Below are positions 38,893-48,618 of a stretch of DNA of 64,000 nucleotides, in pieces; the stretch's first letter is position 1, and each line of letters starts with the position of its first letter. This DNA is from Arthrobacter luteolus NBRC 107841 (lineage in GTDB: Bacteria; Actinomycetota; Actinomycetes; Actinomycetales; Micrococcaceae). Position numbers and translations under genes: made by a program. The DNA lies in assembly GCF_001552075.1 (NCBI RefSeq), contig NZ_BCQM01000003.1, forward strand, positions 186,001-250,000, read 5' to 3'. The notes beneath the pieces were generated by a model. It searched no databases and was not told the origin of the DNA. It saw only the letters and a program-made list of their open reading frames with translations.

Positions 38893-39816
38893 ATGACAAC
38901 CGTGAACAACAAGCTCCAGCCCGCCACCGGCGAACAGTTCCGGCTCACCCAGGGCAGTTCCGCCGCCGTCGTGGCCTCCCTGGCCGGAGCCCTGCGCAGC
39001 TACACGGTCGGCGGGACGCAGCTGGTGGAAACCTACGCTGATGACGCAGTTCCGCCGTCAGCGGCCGGAATCCTGCTGGCGCCCTGGCCCAACCGCGTTG
39101 CGGGCGGGCGCTGGGAACTTGAGGGGCAGCGGCAGCAGCTTGATATCACCGATCCGGCCCACGGCAATGCGATCCATGGCCTGCTGCGGAACACCGGCTA
39201 CGCCGCGGTGGAGGCATCGGCCAGCAGTGTCCGGCTGACTGCGGTGATTTATCCGCAGCACGGGTATCCGTTCCACCTGGAACACGGAGTCCGCTACAGC
39301 CTCGACGCGGACGGAGGGCTGAGGGTCAGGCAGTCGGTCACCAACCTCTCCGGCGCCCGGGCGCCGTTCGCCCTCGGCGCGCATCCCTTCCTCCGGCTCG
39401 GGGAGGTCCCCACCGAGGAACTGACGCTCCAGGTCGACGCCGCCACGACCCTCATCACAAACGAGGCGATGATACCCACCGGGCATGTACCCGTGAGCGG
39501 CATCCGCGATCTGCGCCTGCCCAGGAAGGTCGGGCCGCTTGCGCTCGACGCTGCCTACACCGGTCTGGCCGAACGCGGCGGCAAGCACCGGCACACACTC
39601 TCCGCGGATGACGGCCGCTCGGTCGAGCTGTGGTCGGACACCGCCTTCGGGTACGTCCATGTGTTCGTCACGGACAAGTTCCCGGGGCGTTCCTGCGCCG
39701 TCGCGCTGGAACCCATGACCGCCCCGGCCAACGCGCTGAATTCCGGTGCCGGGCTGCGGTGGCTGGAGCCCGGAGGCACCTTCAGTGCCGAGTGGGGAAT
39801 CCGGGCGGACCTGTAA
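38893..39816 (+). CDS. Aldose 1-epimerase family protein
   Basis: A 307-aa galactose mutarotase-fold protein with PWPNRVAGGRW, HGNAIHGLLRN (catalytic His) and LGAHPFLRLG (second His), and a late Glu in ALEPMTAPANA. It interconverts sugar anomers. A TAGGCT box 6 nt before the ATG marks a leaderless transcript. Confidence 0.85.
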   Translation: MTTVNNKLQPATGEQFRLTQGSSAAVVASLAGALRSYTVGGTQLVETYADDAVPPSAAGILLAPWPNRVAGGRWELEGQRQQLDITDPAHGNAIHGLLRNTGYAAVEASASSVRLTAVIYPQHGYPFHLEHGVRYSLDADGGLRVRQSVTNLSGARAPFALGAHPFLRLGEVPTEELTLQVDAATTLITNEAMIPTGHVPVSGIRDLRLPRKVGPLALDAAYTGLAERGGKHRHTLSADDGRSVELWSDTAFGYVHVFVTDKFPGRSCAVALEPMTAPANALNSGAGLRWLEPGGTFSAEWGIRADL

Positions 39817-39873
39817 AAGTCCCGAAGGCGTAAAGGTCAGGGATTGCCCACCCAAATATGGAAAGATGACCCC

Positions 39874-41151
39874 ATGAGACCCCATGCCCGACGGGTAGCC
39901 GCGCCCAAAGCCGTCCAGGCCGCAGCGGTGCGCTCCAGCCGTGCCGGTGACGATGTTCCGTATGCCCTGCGGGTCAGTGCCTCATGGGCCTGGCGGCTCG
40001 GCGTCGTCCTGGTTGTCAGCGGCGGACTGATCTGGATCCTCAGCCACTTCTCCCTGCTGATCATTCCGCTGATGGTCGCGGCCCTGCTGGCCGGACTGCT
40101 GTCGCCGATCAGTTCCTGGCTGCGCCGTAACAAGGTGCCGTCCGGCCTGGCGGTGGCAGTGACAATCGTCTCCTTCCTGGGGCTGATCGTCGCAGCCCTC
40201 ACCCTGGTGGGCAGGCAGCTCGCCCTGGGGTTCCGGGATCTCTGGGACGAAGTGCTCACCGGGTTCGACCAGATCCAGGAATGGCTGGCTGCCGGGCCCC
40301 TGCGGGTCACCTCAACCCAGATAGACAGCCTGCTGGGCGAGGCCACCTCGGCGCTGCAGCAGAACTCCGCCAGCATCCTCTCCGGCGCACTCAGCGTTGG
40401 GAGCAGCGCCGGGCACTTCGCCGCAGGCGTCCTGCTCACTCTGTTCGCGCTCGTGTTCTTCCTGCTCGACGGACGCCGGATCTGGCGGTTCCTGGCCGGC
40501 ATCATGCCGCGCCGGGCCCGTGCGGCCGCCTATGGCGCCGGCATCCGCGGCTGGGAATCCATGACCACCTATGTCCGGGTGCAGCTGCTGGTCGCGTTCA
40601 TCGACGCAGTGGGGATCGGCGCCGGCGCCGCGATTATCGGTGTGCCGCTGGCCCTGCCGCTGTCCGTGCTGGTTTTCCTGGGCTCGTTCATCCCGCTCAT
40701 CGGTGCCTTCGTGTCAGGTTCGATCGCCGTCCTGCTGGCGCTGGTCGCCAACGGCTGGCTCAATGCCGTGATCATGCTGGGAATCGTGCTGCTGGTCCAG
40801 CAAATCGAATCGCACATCCTGCAGCCGCTGATCATGGGACGGGCGGTGTCCCTGCACCCGCTGGCAGTGATCCTGGCAGTCACCGGAGGAACGCTCGTCG
40901 CCGGGATCGCCGGTGCGCTTTTCGCGGTTCCCGTGATGGCCATCCTCAACTCTTTCGTCCGGTATATCGCCGGCCGCCGCTGGGAACAGGACCCGCTGCT
41001 GGCCGGGGACAGCAGTTTCGGACCGCCGGGATCGCCACCGCCGGATCCCGACCGGGAGGACGAGGCGGATGACTTTGAAGCAGCAGCTCCGACCGGCAGA
41101 ACCACCGCAGCCGACCACACCACAGCAAACGAAGAAGAGAACCGACGTTGA
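39874..41151 (+). CDS. AI-2E family transporter
   Basis: A 425-aa membrane protein with about eight hydrophobic segments, including the family pattern VFLGSFIPLIGAFVSGSIAVLLAL and ESHILQPLIMGRAVSLHP, and an acidic disordered C-terminal tail. Substrates vary; quorum-signal export is only one proposed role. Its stop overlaps the TTG of ilvA, so the two genes are coupled. Confidence 0.85.
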   Translation: MRPHARRVAAPKAVQAAAVRSSRAGDDVPYALRVSASWAWRLGVVLVVSGGLIWILSHFSLLIIPLMVAALLAGLLSPISSWLRRNKVPSGLAVAVTIVSFLGLIVAALTLVGRQLALGFRDLWDEVLTGFDQIQEWLAAGPLRVTSTQIDSLLGEATSALQQNSASILSGALSVGSSAGHFAAGVLLTLFALVFFLLDGRRIWRFLAGIMPRRARAAAYGAGIRGWESMTTYVRVQLLVAFIDAVGIGAGAAIIGVPLALPLSVLVFLGSFIPLIGAFVSGSIAVLLALVANGWLNAVIMLGIVLLVQQIESHILQPLIMGRAVSLHPLAVILAVTGGTLVAGIAGALFAVPVMAILNSFVRYIAGRRWEQDPLLAGDSSFGPPGSPPPDPDREDEADDFEAAAPTGRTTAADHTTANEEENRR

Positions 41152-42389
41152 ACGACTTTCCCCAGCTGCCCGTAACCCTCGACGACATCCAGGCGGCAGC
41201 CAAGCTGCTGGACGGCGTCATTGCCCACACACCGATCGAACAGTCCCGGGCGCTGGGCAGGATCACCGGATCCGACGTCTTCCTCAAGTGTGAGAACCTC
41301 CAGCGCGCAGGATCCTTCAAAGTCCGCGGAGCCTACGTACGGATGGCCAAGCTGAGCGAGGAGCAGAAGGCCAGGGGCGTAGTCGCGGCCTCCGCGGGAA
41401 ACCATGCGCAGGGTGTGGCCGTGGCTGCGGCCCGGCTGGGGATCAAGGCCCGGATTTTCATGCCGCTGGGCGTCGCCCTGCCGAAGCTGGCTGCTACCCA
41501 GGGCCACGGCGCCGAAGTGGTGCTTCACGGCCACAACGTCGATGAGGCCCTGGCGGAAGCCCAGCGCTACGCGGACGAGACCGGAGCCGTTTTTGTGCAT
41601 CCGTTCGACAACGTGGACATCGTGGCGGGGCAGGGAACGCTCGGACTGGAACTGCTGGAGCAGATCCCCAACCTTGACACCGTGCTGATGGGCGTCGGCG
41701 GGGGAGGGCTGCTGGCCGGCGTGGCGGTCGCCATTAAGGCGCGGGCCAAGGAGCTGGGCCGGGAGGTCCGGATCATCGGTGTCCAGGCGGAGAACGCAGC
41801 AGCCTACCCGCCGTCGCTGGCAGCCGACGCCCTGGTGCCGCTGAGCAAGGTCTCGACCATCGCCGACGGCATTGCCGTGGGGCGGCCGGGCCAGCTGCCG
41901 TTCTCCATCATCCGTGAACTGGTGGACGACGTCGTCACTGTCAGCGAAGACGCGCTGGCACGGGCACTGATCTTCCTGCTGGAACGCGCCAAGCTCGTCG
42001 TCGAGCCGGCCGGGGCAGTTGGCGTGGCCGCCATCATGGAAGGCAAAATCGAGAACCCGGGGAACACTGCAGTGATCCTCTCGGGCGGAAACGTGGATCC
42101 GATGCTTATGCTGAAGGTGATCCAGCGCGGCCTCGCGGCTGCCGGACGGTACCTCGTGGTACGGATCCTGCTGGATGACCGTCCCGGTTCGCTGGCCACG
42201 ATTTCGCGCATCATCGCCGAATCCGATGCCAACGTCACCGGCGTGGACCACACGAGGGTTGGAGGATCGATCAGCATGGGAGACGTCGCCATCACCATCA
42301 ACATGGAAACCAAGGGCCACGAGCACGGTGAAAAGGTGCTGCAGAACCTGCGGGCCGAAGGTTTCCACCCCGTCGTGCTGCACGGCTAG
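41148..42389 (+). CDS. ilvA: Threonine ammonia-lyase
   Basis: A 413-aa PLP enzyme making 2-oxobutanoate for isoleucine synthesis or catabolism. The PLP Lys lies in AGSFKVRGAY (about residue 58), with ASAGNHAQGVA and the phosphate loop GVGGGGLLAG. The C-terminus holds one ACT-like domain (LDDRPGSLATISRIIAESDA). About 410 aa is the single-ACT form. TTG start overlapping the upstream stop. Confidence 0.9.
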   Translation: MNDFPQLPVTLDDIQAAAKLLDGVIAHTPIEQSRALGRITGSDVFLKCENLQRAGSFKVRGAYVRMAKLSEEQKARGVVAASAGNHAQGVAVAAARLGIKARIFMPLGVALPKLAATQGHGAEVVLHGHNVDEALAEAQRYADETGAVFVHPFDNVDIVAGQGTLGLELLEQIPNLDTVLMGVGGGGLLAGVAVAIKARAKELGREVRIIGVQAENAAAYPPSLAADALVPLSKVSTIADGIAVGRPGQLPFSIIRELVDDVVTVSEDALARALIFLLERAKLVVEPAGAVGVAAIMEGKIENPGNTAVILSGGNVDPMLMLKVIQRGLAAAGRYLVVRILLDDRPGSLATISRIIAESDANVTGVDHTRVGGSISMGDVAITINMETKGHEHGEKVLQNLRAEGFHPVVLHG

Positions 42390-42392
42390 CCG

Positions 42393-42983
42393 ATGCTGGC
42401 CCAGCGAGCAAAGAGCGCGCTGTTTCTTTCCGCCTGCCTCACGGCGGGAATCTGGCTGGTGTATTTCCTCACCCTGCCCTTCCAGGCCACCCTGCTGCCT
42501 GCCCTGGGGATCCTTCCCCGGCAGCTGGAGGGGCTGGACGGCATACTGTTCGCGCCGCTGCTGCATGCCGGAACCGGGCATCTGCTGAGCAACAGCCTGC
42601 CCCTGCTGGCGTTCGCCTTCCTGGTGCTCCTGGAAGGCGTGCGGAGGTTTGCGGCGGTCGCCGCGATCTGCTGGCTCGTGTCCGGGACCGGTGTCTGGCT
42701 TCTGGGCGGAGGACTCACCATCGGAATTTCCGGTGTGGTGTTTGGACTGTTCGCCTACCTGATGGTGCGGGGCTTCTATAACCGGGATCTGCTGCAGATC
42801 CTTATCGGGGGAGTCCTGTTCCTGGTCTACGGGTCGCTGCTGTGGGGGATCCTGCCGACGGCGGTGGGGGTTTCGTGGCAGGCGCACCTCTTTGGCGCCG
42901 CGGGAGGCGTTATCGCAGCGCTGGTGCTGCGCAGCCGTGGCGATACCGACCGGTTCCGGACGCAGAAACGGGCCCGCCAATAG
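42393..42983 (+). CDS. Rhomboid family intramembrane protease
   Basis: A 196-aa protein with six hydrophobic segments. GISGVVFGL carries the catalytic Ser (GxSG) and SWQAHLFG the catalytic His; HAGTGHLLSN is the conserved early His region. Both active residues are present. It starts 3 nt after ilvA. Confidence 0.85.
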   Translation: MLAQRAKSALFLSACLTAGIWLVYFLTLPFQATLLPALGILPRQLEGLDGILFAPLLHAGTGHLLSNSLPLLAFAFLVLLEGVRRFAAVAAICWLVSGTGVWLLGGGLTIGISGVVFGLFAYLMVRGFYNRDLLQILIGGVLFLVYGSLLWGILPTAVGVSWQAHLFGAAGGVIAALVLRSRGDTDRFRTQKRARQ

Positions 42984-42992
42984 GCGGACCCG
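42969..42992. terminator. Hairpin at the end of the rhomboid gene
   Basis: CGGGCCCGCC pairs with GGCGGACCCG (one mismatch) around AATA, between convergent rhomboid and greA. Confidence 0.4.
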
Positions 42993-43016
42993 CTGCGAAC
43001 CGCCGGTGGCGGAAAA

Positions 43017-43508
43017 CTACCCGGCGTAAGGCTTGGCCGAAACAATCTCGACTGAAATGCTCTTGCCGTTGGGGGCGGTGTAGTGCGTGGTGTCTCCGGT
43101 CTTCAGACCCGAGATCGCGGCACCCAGCGGCGACTTCTCGCTGTACACGTCAATGTCGCTGTCGCCGGCGATTTCGCGGCTGCCGAGCAGGAAACGCTCC
43201 AGGTCCCCGGCGATCTTGGCTTCGACCAGCATGCCCGGCTCCACCACGCCGTCGTCAGCCGGAGCCTCGCCGACCTGCGCGTCGCGAAGAAGCTGTGTCA
43301 GCTGGCGGATACGGGCCTCAGCCTTGCCCTGCTCCTCCTTGGCAGCGTGGTAGCCGCCATTCTCCTTCAAGTCGCCTTCGGACCGTGCCTGTTCAATACG
43401 TGCAACAATTTCGGTCCGGCCGGGGCCCGAAAGGTGGTCCAGTTCCGCCTTCAGGCGGTCGTAAGACTCCTGCGTGAGCCAGGCGACAGATGCGCTGTTG
43501 GTAGACAC
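43017..43508 (-). CDS. greA: Transcription elongation factor GreA
   Basis: A 163-aa protein: N-terminal coiled coil with the acidic tip region (ARSEGDLKENGGYHAAKEEQ) and a C-terminal FKBP-like domain (YSEKSPLGAAISGLKTGD). It rescues stalled RNA polymerase. GTG at 43508 with GGAG and a 6-nt spacer; the longer frame upstream is not supported. Confidence 0.9.
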   Translation of the reverse strand: MSTNSASVAWLTQESYDRLKAELDHLSGPGRTEIVARIEQARSEGDLKENGGYHAAKEEQGKAEARIRQLTQLLRDAQVGEAPADDGVVEPGMLVEAKIAGDLERFLLGSREIAGDSDIDVYSEKSPLGAAISGLKTGDTTHYTAPNGKSISVEIVSAKPYAG

Positions 43509-43600
43509 GGGTCTCTCCTTATATGACATCCGAATCCTCGGAACAGATTCGGCTTGGCTGAAAATTGCTGTGCGGCCGGGGTGGCCTGACAAGCAAATAC

Positions 43601-43658
43601 CCCGCCGGACGGTGACCGGTTGCTCTGGCTGGTATTCCGGCAGTCACCTGGGCGGGGC
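43601..43658 (-). terminator. Terminator after the DUF4307 gene
   Basis: CCCCGCC/GGCGGGG outside and GGTGAC/GTCACC inside; on the minus strand TATTTGCTT follows. Confidence 0.55.
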
Positions 43659-43746
43659 GTTACGTAGCCTCCATACTAGTCAGCCGGACGGACAAACCCA
43701 AGACATCCGCACGGGGTTTCGCTTTCCGGCTAATTGTGCCCGGAGG

Positions 43747-44217
43747 CTAGAGCTGTGCGTCCTCGACCAGCCAGCAGGCGTTCACTCCGCCGGTGACACC
43801 GAGCGAATCGGTGCGCAGGCTGATGCGCTGGGATACGGTCTCTGTCTCCGCCGGGCCGATTCGGACCGTTTTCCAGCCGACCACCGCATAGCTGTCATTG
43901 AGCACCTGGACGGCACACTCAACCGTGGCATCTGAGGGCTTGGTGACGTTGAAGTCCACCACCGCGGTGGAGGCGTCGGGAATCGAGAAGCCAACATCCT
44001 TGGGTGTGATGGAGCCGGATCCGGAAGGCACCGCCATCAAAGCGACGACGACGACGGCCGCCAGTCCGGCGACGGAGGCCAGGACCGCTTTGGTGCGCCG
44101 GCCGAGGCCGGGCTTGGGGGTGCCGTAGCGATTGGCTAACCTTGGGGTGGATGACAATCCGTCCGCGGGGCGCTCTGGAACTGGCAGACCGGCAGAACCT
44201 TCCTCAGTGCTCACCAC
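43747..44217 (-). CDS. DUF4307 membrane protein
   Basis: A 156-aa protein with one membrane helix at about residues 43-63, a cytoplasmic Pro-rich start and an external beta domain (VVDFNVTKPSDATVECAVQV). This layout, next to mca and greA, is typical of DUF4307 in Actinobacteria. Function unknown. Divergent from mca across 56 nt. Confidence 0.75.
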   Translation of the reverse strand: MVSTEEGSAGLPVPERPADGLSSTPRLANRYGTPKPGLGRRTKAVLASVAGLAAVVVVALMAVPSGSGSITPKDVGFSIPDASTAVVDFNVTKPSDATVECAVQVLNDSYAVVGWKTVRIGPAETETVSQRISLRTDSLGVTGGVNACWLVEDAQL

Positions 44218-44273
44218 TTCATTTTACCGAACATTCTTGTCGGCGTTTTCCGCCGACCGTCAGGAGTACCGCG

Positions 44274-45185
44274 TTGTCCACCGAACCGAGCTTTGCACCC
44301 GACGGCGAACTGCGCCTGCTGGCTGTCCACGCCCACCCCGACGACGAGGCCAGCAAGGGTGCCGCCACGATGGCGTCCTACGCCGCTTCCGGCGTGAAGG
44401 TCATGGTGGCCACGTGCACCGGAGGTGAACGCGGTGACGTGCTGAACCCCGCAGCGGCGGACGAGCCGGCTGCCAAGCGCGACCTGGCCGGACTCCGGCG
44501 CAGCGAAATGGCTGCCTCACAGGCAGCGCTGGGCATCGAGCACCGCTGGCTCGGCTTTATGGACTCCGGCTTGCCCGAAGGCGATCCCCTGCCGGAACTG
44601 CCGGCGGGCTGCTTCGCGCTCCGTCCGCTGCAGACCGCAGCGGCTCCGCTGGTGAAGCTGGTGCGTGAGTTCCGTCCGCACGTCATCATCAGCTACGACG
44701 AAAACGGCGGTTATCCGCACCCCGACCACATCATGGCCCACCGGGTCGCCGTCGAGGCCTTCCACAAAGCCGGTGATCCGGCGGCGTACCCGGGCACCGG
44801 GGCAGCCTGGGAGCCGCTGAAGCTCTACTACGACCGCGGCTTCAACCCGGAACGCTTCCGCGCCCTGCACGAGGCGCTGACCCGGGCCGGGCTGGAATCC
44901 CCGTACGCGGAACGCCTGGCAGCCTGGCTGGAGGCAGAGCCGGAGGGACACCAGCCGCCGCCGCCCCTGCACCCGACCACCACCCAGGTCGAATGCGGGA
45001 AGTTCTTCCCGGCACGCGACGCCGCCCTGAAAGCGCACCGTACCCAGGTCGACCCGGAAGGATTCTTCTTCGCCGTCAGCACCGACCTGCAGCGCGAGGT
45101 GTGGCCGTGGGAAGACTATTCACTGATCGAATCCCGCGTCCCGGCCTCCGTGCCTGAAACCGACCTCTTCGCTGGCATACGATAG
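44274..45185 (+). CDS. mca: Mycothiol S-conjugate amidase
   Basis: A 303-aa LmbE-fold enzyme with zinc motif AHPDDE near residue 20 and HPDH near 150. It cleaves mycothiol conjugates during detoxification, which fits a mycothiol-making actinobacterium. The close homologue MshB is similar; length and the DENGGYPHPDH segment favour Mca. TTG start with AGGAG, 7-nt spacer. Confidence 0.88.
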   Translation: MSTEPSFAPDGELRLLAVHAHPDDEASKGAATMASYAASGVKVMVATCTGGERGDVLNPAAADEPAAKRDLAGLRRSEMAASQAALGIEHRWLGFMDSGLPEGDPLPELPAGCFALRPLQTAAAPLVKLVREFRPHVIISYDENGGYPHPDHIMAHRVAVEAFHKAGDPAAYPGTGAAWEPLKLYYDRGFNPERFRALHEALTRAGLESPYAERLAAWLEAEPEGHQPPPPLHPTTTQVECGKFFPARDAALKAHRTQVDPEGFFFAVSTDLQREVWPWEDYSLIESRVPASVPETDLFAGIR

Positions 45186-45236
45186 AGGGTAGATACGGCG
45201 TCCGTGCGCCGGCTTCTGCCAAGAGAGAGATACTTC

Positions 45237-45602
45237 GTGAACCTGCTGTACAGCGTGTACCTGACGGTCAACCCTGCCCCGATCGAGGGCGACCTCAAGC
45301 CGGGTCTGGAAGAAGGGGACATCACCCCGGGCCTCCTGGGCTTCCTCGCAACCCTGTTCCTTGCCCTGTGCGTGGTGTTCCTGATCCGCGACATGGTCAA
45401 GCGGATCCGCCGCGTGCGCTACCGGGCCCAGGCCGCTGAAGCCCAGCAGGCAGCTGCTGTGGACGGGGACCAGGAAACTCCTGCCGGTGGGATTGCCGGC
45501 GAGGATCAGGAGGTGGCTGCAGCAGTGTCTTTGGACACCGGTGACGCAGTGTCCCTGGAGGCCGGCGAGGCTGCCGGGAAGCGTCCGGGAACGGACGGAT
45601 AG
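45237..45602 (+). CDS. Small single-pass membrane protein
   Basis: A 121-aa protein with an N-terminal periplasmic part (PAPIEGDLKPGLEEGD), one membrane helix at about 39-57 and an acidic disordered tail. GTG at 45237 after GAGAGA. It lies between mca and the DUF255 gene, 5 nt before the latter. Function unknown. Confidence 0.65.
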   Translation: MNLLYSVYLTVNPAPIEGDLKPGLEEGDITPGLLGFLATLFLALCVVFLIRDMVKRIRRVRYRAQAAEAQQAAAVDGDQETPAGGIAGEDQEVAAAVSLDTGDAVSLEAGEAAGKRPGTDG

Positions 45603-45607
45603 TCCGC

Positions 45608-47728
45608 ATGGCGGAGAGGCTGAGGAACCAAGCATCGGCCTATCTCCGCCAGCACACCGGAAACCCGGTTGACTGGTGGCCCTTCGGCGGCGATGCGTTC
45701 GCTGAAGCCCGCCGCCGGGACGTTCCCGTTTTCATTTCGATCGGCTACGCCGCGTGCCACTGGTGCCATGTGATGGCCCACGAGTCCTTTGAGGATCCGG
45801 AGACTGCCCGGGTGCTCAATGAGAACTTTGTCAGCATCAAGGTGGACCGGGAGGAACGCCCCGACGTCGACGCCGCGTACATGGCGGCCACCCAGGCGCT
45901 GACCGGGCAGGGTGGCTGGCCGATGAGCGTGTTCACCCTCCCCGACGGGCGGACGTACTACGCCGGCACCTACTTTCCGTCCCAGCCGCTGCAGGGCACA
46001 CCCTCCTTCCGCCAGGTCCTCGACGCCGTCGTCACTGCCTGGACCGGGCGCCGGGAGGATGTTGAGGAAAGCGCCGCCCAGATCGCCGCGCACCTGGCTG
46101 CCGGGCAGCTTGCGAACCAGCACCTGCTGGGAAGCCTCGCCGGCACCGCCGTTCCAGAAACCCCCAGCGGCGGCGACGGCGGCTGGGCAGCGGACGCGCT
46201 GGGCGCCGCCGTCGGCGTCCTGGCCCACAATGAAGACCCTGATTTCGGCGGATTCGGGGGAGCCCCGAAGTTCCCGCCGTCGCCCGTCCTGCGTTTCCTG
46301 CTGGCCCACGGCCACAGCAGCGCCCCCACGGCCGGGACCGCTGCCGGGCTGGCTGCCCGGACCCTGACCGCAATGGCGCTGGGCGGGCTGTATGACCAGG
46401 TCGAAGGCGGATTCGCGCGGTACGCGGTGGACCGCCGCTGGCAGGTCCCGCACTTCGAAAAAATGCTCTACGACAATGCGCAGCTGCTCCGGTTGTATGC
46501 GCATTACTCCCGTGCGGAAACAGACCCGGACCACCACGGCCTGGCACTGCGGGTAGTAAGGGAGACCGCCGAATGGCTGACGCACCGGATGCGGCTGCCG
46601 GGCGGTGCCTTCGCTTCCTCACTGGACGCAGACACCGTGGTGAACGGCCGCCGCGTCGAGGGCGCTACCTACGTCTTCACCCGTGCCGAGCTTGAACAGG
46701 CTCTCGGAACCGGCAGCCCTGCCCTGGATCTGCTTGACCTGGACGACGACGACGGTGCCTCCCACCGGCTGCCCGGCAGCACACTTCGCCTGGCTGCAGT
46801 GCCCACAGCGGAGCAAACCGCACTGTGGGCCGGGGCCAGGGCAGCCCTGGCCGGGGTCCGGCAGCAGCGTCCGCAGCCGGACCGGGATGAGAAAGTCGTT
46901 GCCGGCTGGAACGGCCTGGCCATTGCCGGGCTGGCCGATGCAGCGCTCGCCCTGGCGGATGCCGGAGCACCGGAACCCTGGATCCTGCGCACCGCCGAAG
47001 CTGCGGCGGAGTACCTCCTGCGGGTCCACTGGAACGGTTCGCTCCTGTACCGGGTTTCCCACGACGGTGCGGCACAGGGGATAGAAGGTCTGCTGGAGGA
47101 CTATGCCGGAGCCGCGGAGGGGCTATTCGCGCTGTACGCAGCCAGCGGAGACCCGCGCTGGTTCGAGGCCGCACAGTCCCTGGTGGCAGCGGCCAGAAGC
47201 CGTTTCCTGGCCGACGGGACACTTTCGGATACGGCGGCTGAATCCGCGGAGGTCCGGCGGGCGCAGGGCGGGGTGGTGGCAGCCAACCCGCTGGATGACG
47301 CAGTCCCCAGCGGTGTGGCCCTGTTCGCCGGGGTCCTGCTGACCTCTTCGGCGTACAGCGGGGCAGTGCAGGACCGTGCCCTCGCGGAAGCGCTGACCGC
47401 ACACCTGCGCCGTGCTGCCCCGGCCGCGCCTCAAGCGGTGGGATGGGCCATGTCGGTGCGGCAGGCGCTGGAGGACGGACCGCTGGAGCTGGCGGTCACC
47501 GGCTCCGATCCCTCGGCGGTGGCAGGGCTGCTGGCCGCCGGGCGGGATGCGGGCGGCCCGTCGCTCGTCGTCGCCCATGGTCCGTCCAGCGGGGTTCCGC
47601 TGCTGGCTGGGCGGGAGACCGAAGCGCCAGCGCTGGCCTATGTCTGCCGCGCCATGCTGTGCCGCCGGCCGGTGGACAGCGCAGCGGAACTGCAGGAGCA
47701 GCTCCAGTCCGGGACGCCGGCTGGCTAG
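45608..47728 (+). CDS. DUF255 thioredoxin-like protein (YyaL/SSP411 family)
   Basis: A 706-aa protein. Residues 1-160 form a thioredoxin-like domain with the diagnostic NPVDWWPF and CHWCHVMAHESFED; the remainder is an (alpha/alpha) barrel-type region like sugar epimerases (GGLYDQVEGGFARYAVD, HFEKMLYDNAQLL). Function unsettled in bacteria. Its stop overlaps the convergent hemolysin III gene by 4 nt. Confidence 0.88.
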   Translation: MAERLRNQASAYLRQHTGNPVDWWPFGGDAFAEARRRDVPVFISIGYAACHWCHVMAHESFEDPETARVLNENFVSIKVDREERPDVDAAYMAATQALTGQGGWPMSVFTLPDGRTYYAGTYFPSQPLQGTPSFRQVLDAVVTAWTGRREDVEESAAQIAAHLAAGQLANQHLLGSLAGTAVPETPSGGDGGWAADALGAAVGVLAHNEDPDFGGFGGAPKFPPSPVLRFLLAHGHSSAPTAGTAAGLAARTLTAMALGGLYDQVEGGFARYAVDRRWQVPHFEKMLYDNAQLLRLYAHYSRAETDPDHHGLALRVVRETAEWLTHRMRLPGGAFASSLDADTVVNGRRVEGATYVFTRAELEQALGTGSPALDLLDLDDDDGASHRLPGSTLRLAAVPTAEQTALWAGARAALAGVRQQRPQPDRDEKVVAGWNGLAIAGLADAALALADAGAPEPWILRTAEAAAEYLLRVHWNGSLLYRVSHDGAAQGIEGLLEDYAGAAEGLFALYAASGDPRWFEAAQSLVAAARSRFLADGTLSDTAAESAEVRRAQGGVVAANPLDDAVPSGVALFAGVLLTSSAYSGAVQDRALAEALTAHLRRAAPAAPQAVGWAMSVRQALEDGPLELAVTGSDPSAVAGLLAAGRDAGGPSLVVAHGPSSGVPLLAGRETEAPALAYVCRAMLCRRPVDSAAELQEQLQSGTPAG

Positions 47729-48462
47729 CCCTGAACCGACAGCACGGCGATCATGATGGCCACGTAGTGGCAGGCAAATCCCACCAGGGTAAAAGCATGG
47801 AAGATCTCATGGAATCCGAACCACGTCACAGACGGATTGGGACGTTTCAGGGCATAGATCACGGCACCGGCGATGTACGCAGCCCCGCCGGCGATGACCA
47901 GGACGGCAACGGCGGCGTTCACGGACCAGAAATCGGGAATGTAGAAAACAGCTGCCAGCCCCAGAGCGATATAAACCGGGGTATAAAGCCAGCGCGGCGC
48001 ATTCAGCCAGAGCAGGCGGAACGCCACGCCGGCGGCGGCACCGGACCAGATGATCCACAGCAGCAGCACCGCTGTTTCCCGGGGCAGCAGCGACCAGGCC
48101 AGCGGGGTGTAGGACCCGGCGATGACCAGCATGATGTTGGTGTGATCCAGGCGCTTGAGGATCTTCTTCACCCGCGGCGTCCAGTTTCCCCGGTGATAGA
48201 CGGCTGAGACACCGAACAACAGGATTCCGGTCAGGGCGTACACGGCGCAGGCGATGCGCGTTCCGGTTGTTGGAGCCAGGGCCACCAGGACGATTCCGGC
48301 CGCCAGCGCCAGGGGCGCAGCCCCCGCATGGAGCCAGCCGCGGAAGCGGGGTTTGATGTCCAGCACATCTGCCACGGATTCAACGGCGGATTCCAGCGGT
48401 CCCGGGGCCGTGCGAGAGTCCGGGTCCTGCTGGACCGGCCCTCGCTGCGAGGGTGAAGTCAT
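47725..48462 (-). CDS. Hemolysin III / PAQR family membrane protein
   Basis: A 245-aa protein with seven hydrophobic segments and conserved residues YHRGNW, LDHTNIMLVIAGSYTPL and HEIFHAFTLVGFACHY, which supply the zinc-binding His of the PAQR family. A TAGGAT box 7 nt before the ATG suggests a leaderless start. Confidence 0.85.
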   Translation of the reverse strand: MTSPSQRGPVQQDPDSRTAPGPLESAVESVADVLDIKPRFRGWLHAGAAPLALAAGIVLVALAPTTGTRIACAVYALTGILLFGVSAVYHRGNWTPRVKKILKRLDHTNIMLVIAGSYTPLAWSLLPRETAVLLLWIIWSGAAAGVAFRLLWLNAPRWLYTPVYIALGLAAVFYIPDFWSVNAAVAVLVIAGGAAYIAGAVIYALKRPNPSVTWFGFHEIFHAFTLVGFACHYVAIMIAVLSVQG

Positions 48463-48551
48463 GCTGTTAATCCTAACTTACGATCCGGTAGGTTACTAAG
48501 CGGTAGTGTCGTTCCCGCTCCGTGATGCACGGCAGCGGCGGTGTCGCGCGG

Positions 48552-48557
48552 TAGCCT
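48552..48557 (+). promoter_or_regulatory. -10 box before uppS
   Basis: TAGCCT, about 60 nt before the GTG at 48619. It argues against the upstream in-frame start at 48541. Confidence 0.4.
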
Positions 48558-48618
48558 TGAAAAAGCAGATTCCGTGTTCGAACGGATCCCCAACACACAA
48601 GAGGCAGGTGAATCACCC

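Noticed and set aside
40569-42980. 803-aa minus-strand open frame
   Set aside because: Entirely antisense to the AI-2E transporter, ilvA and rhomboid genes; GC-rich shadow with no recognisable domain.
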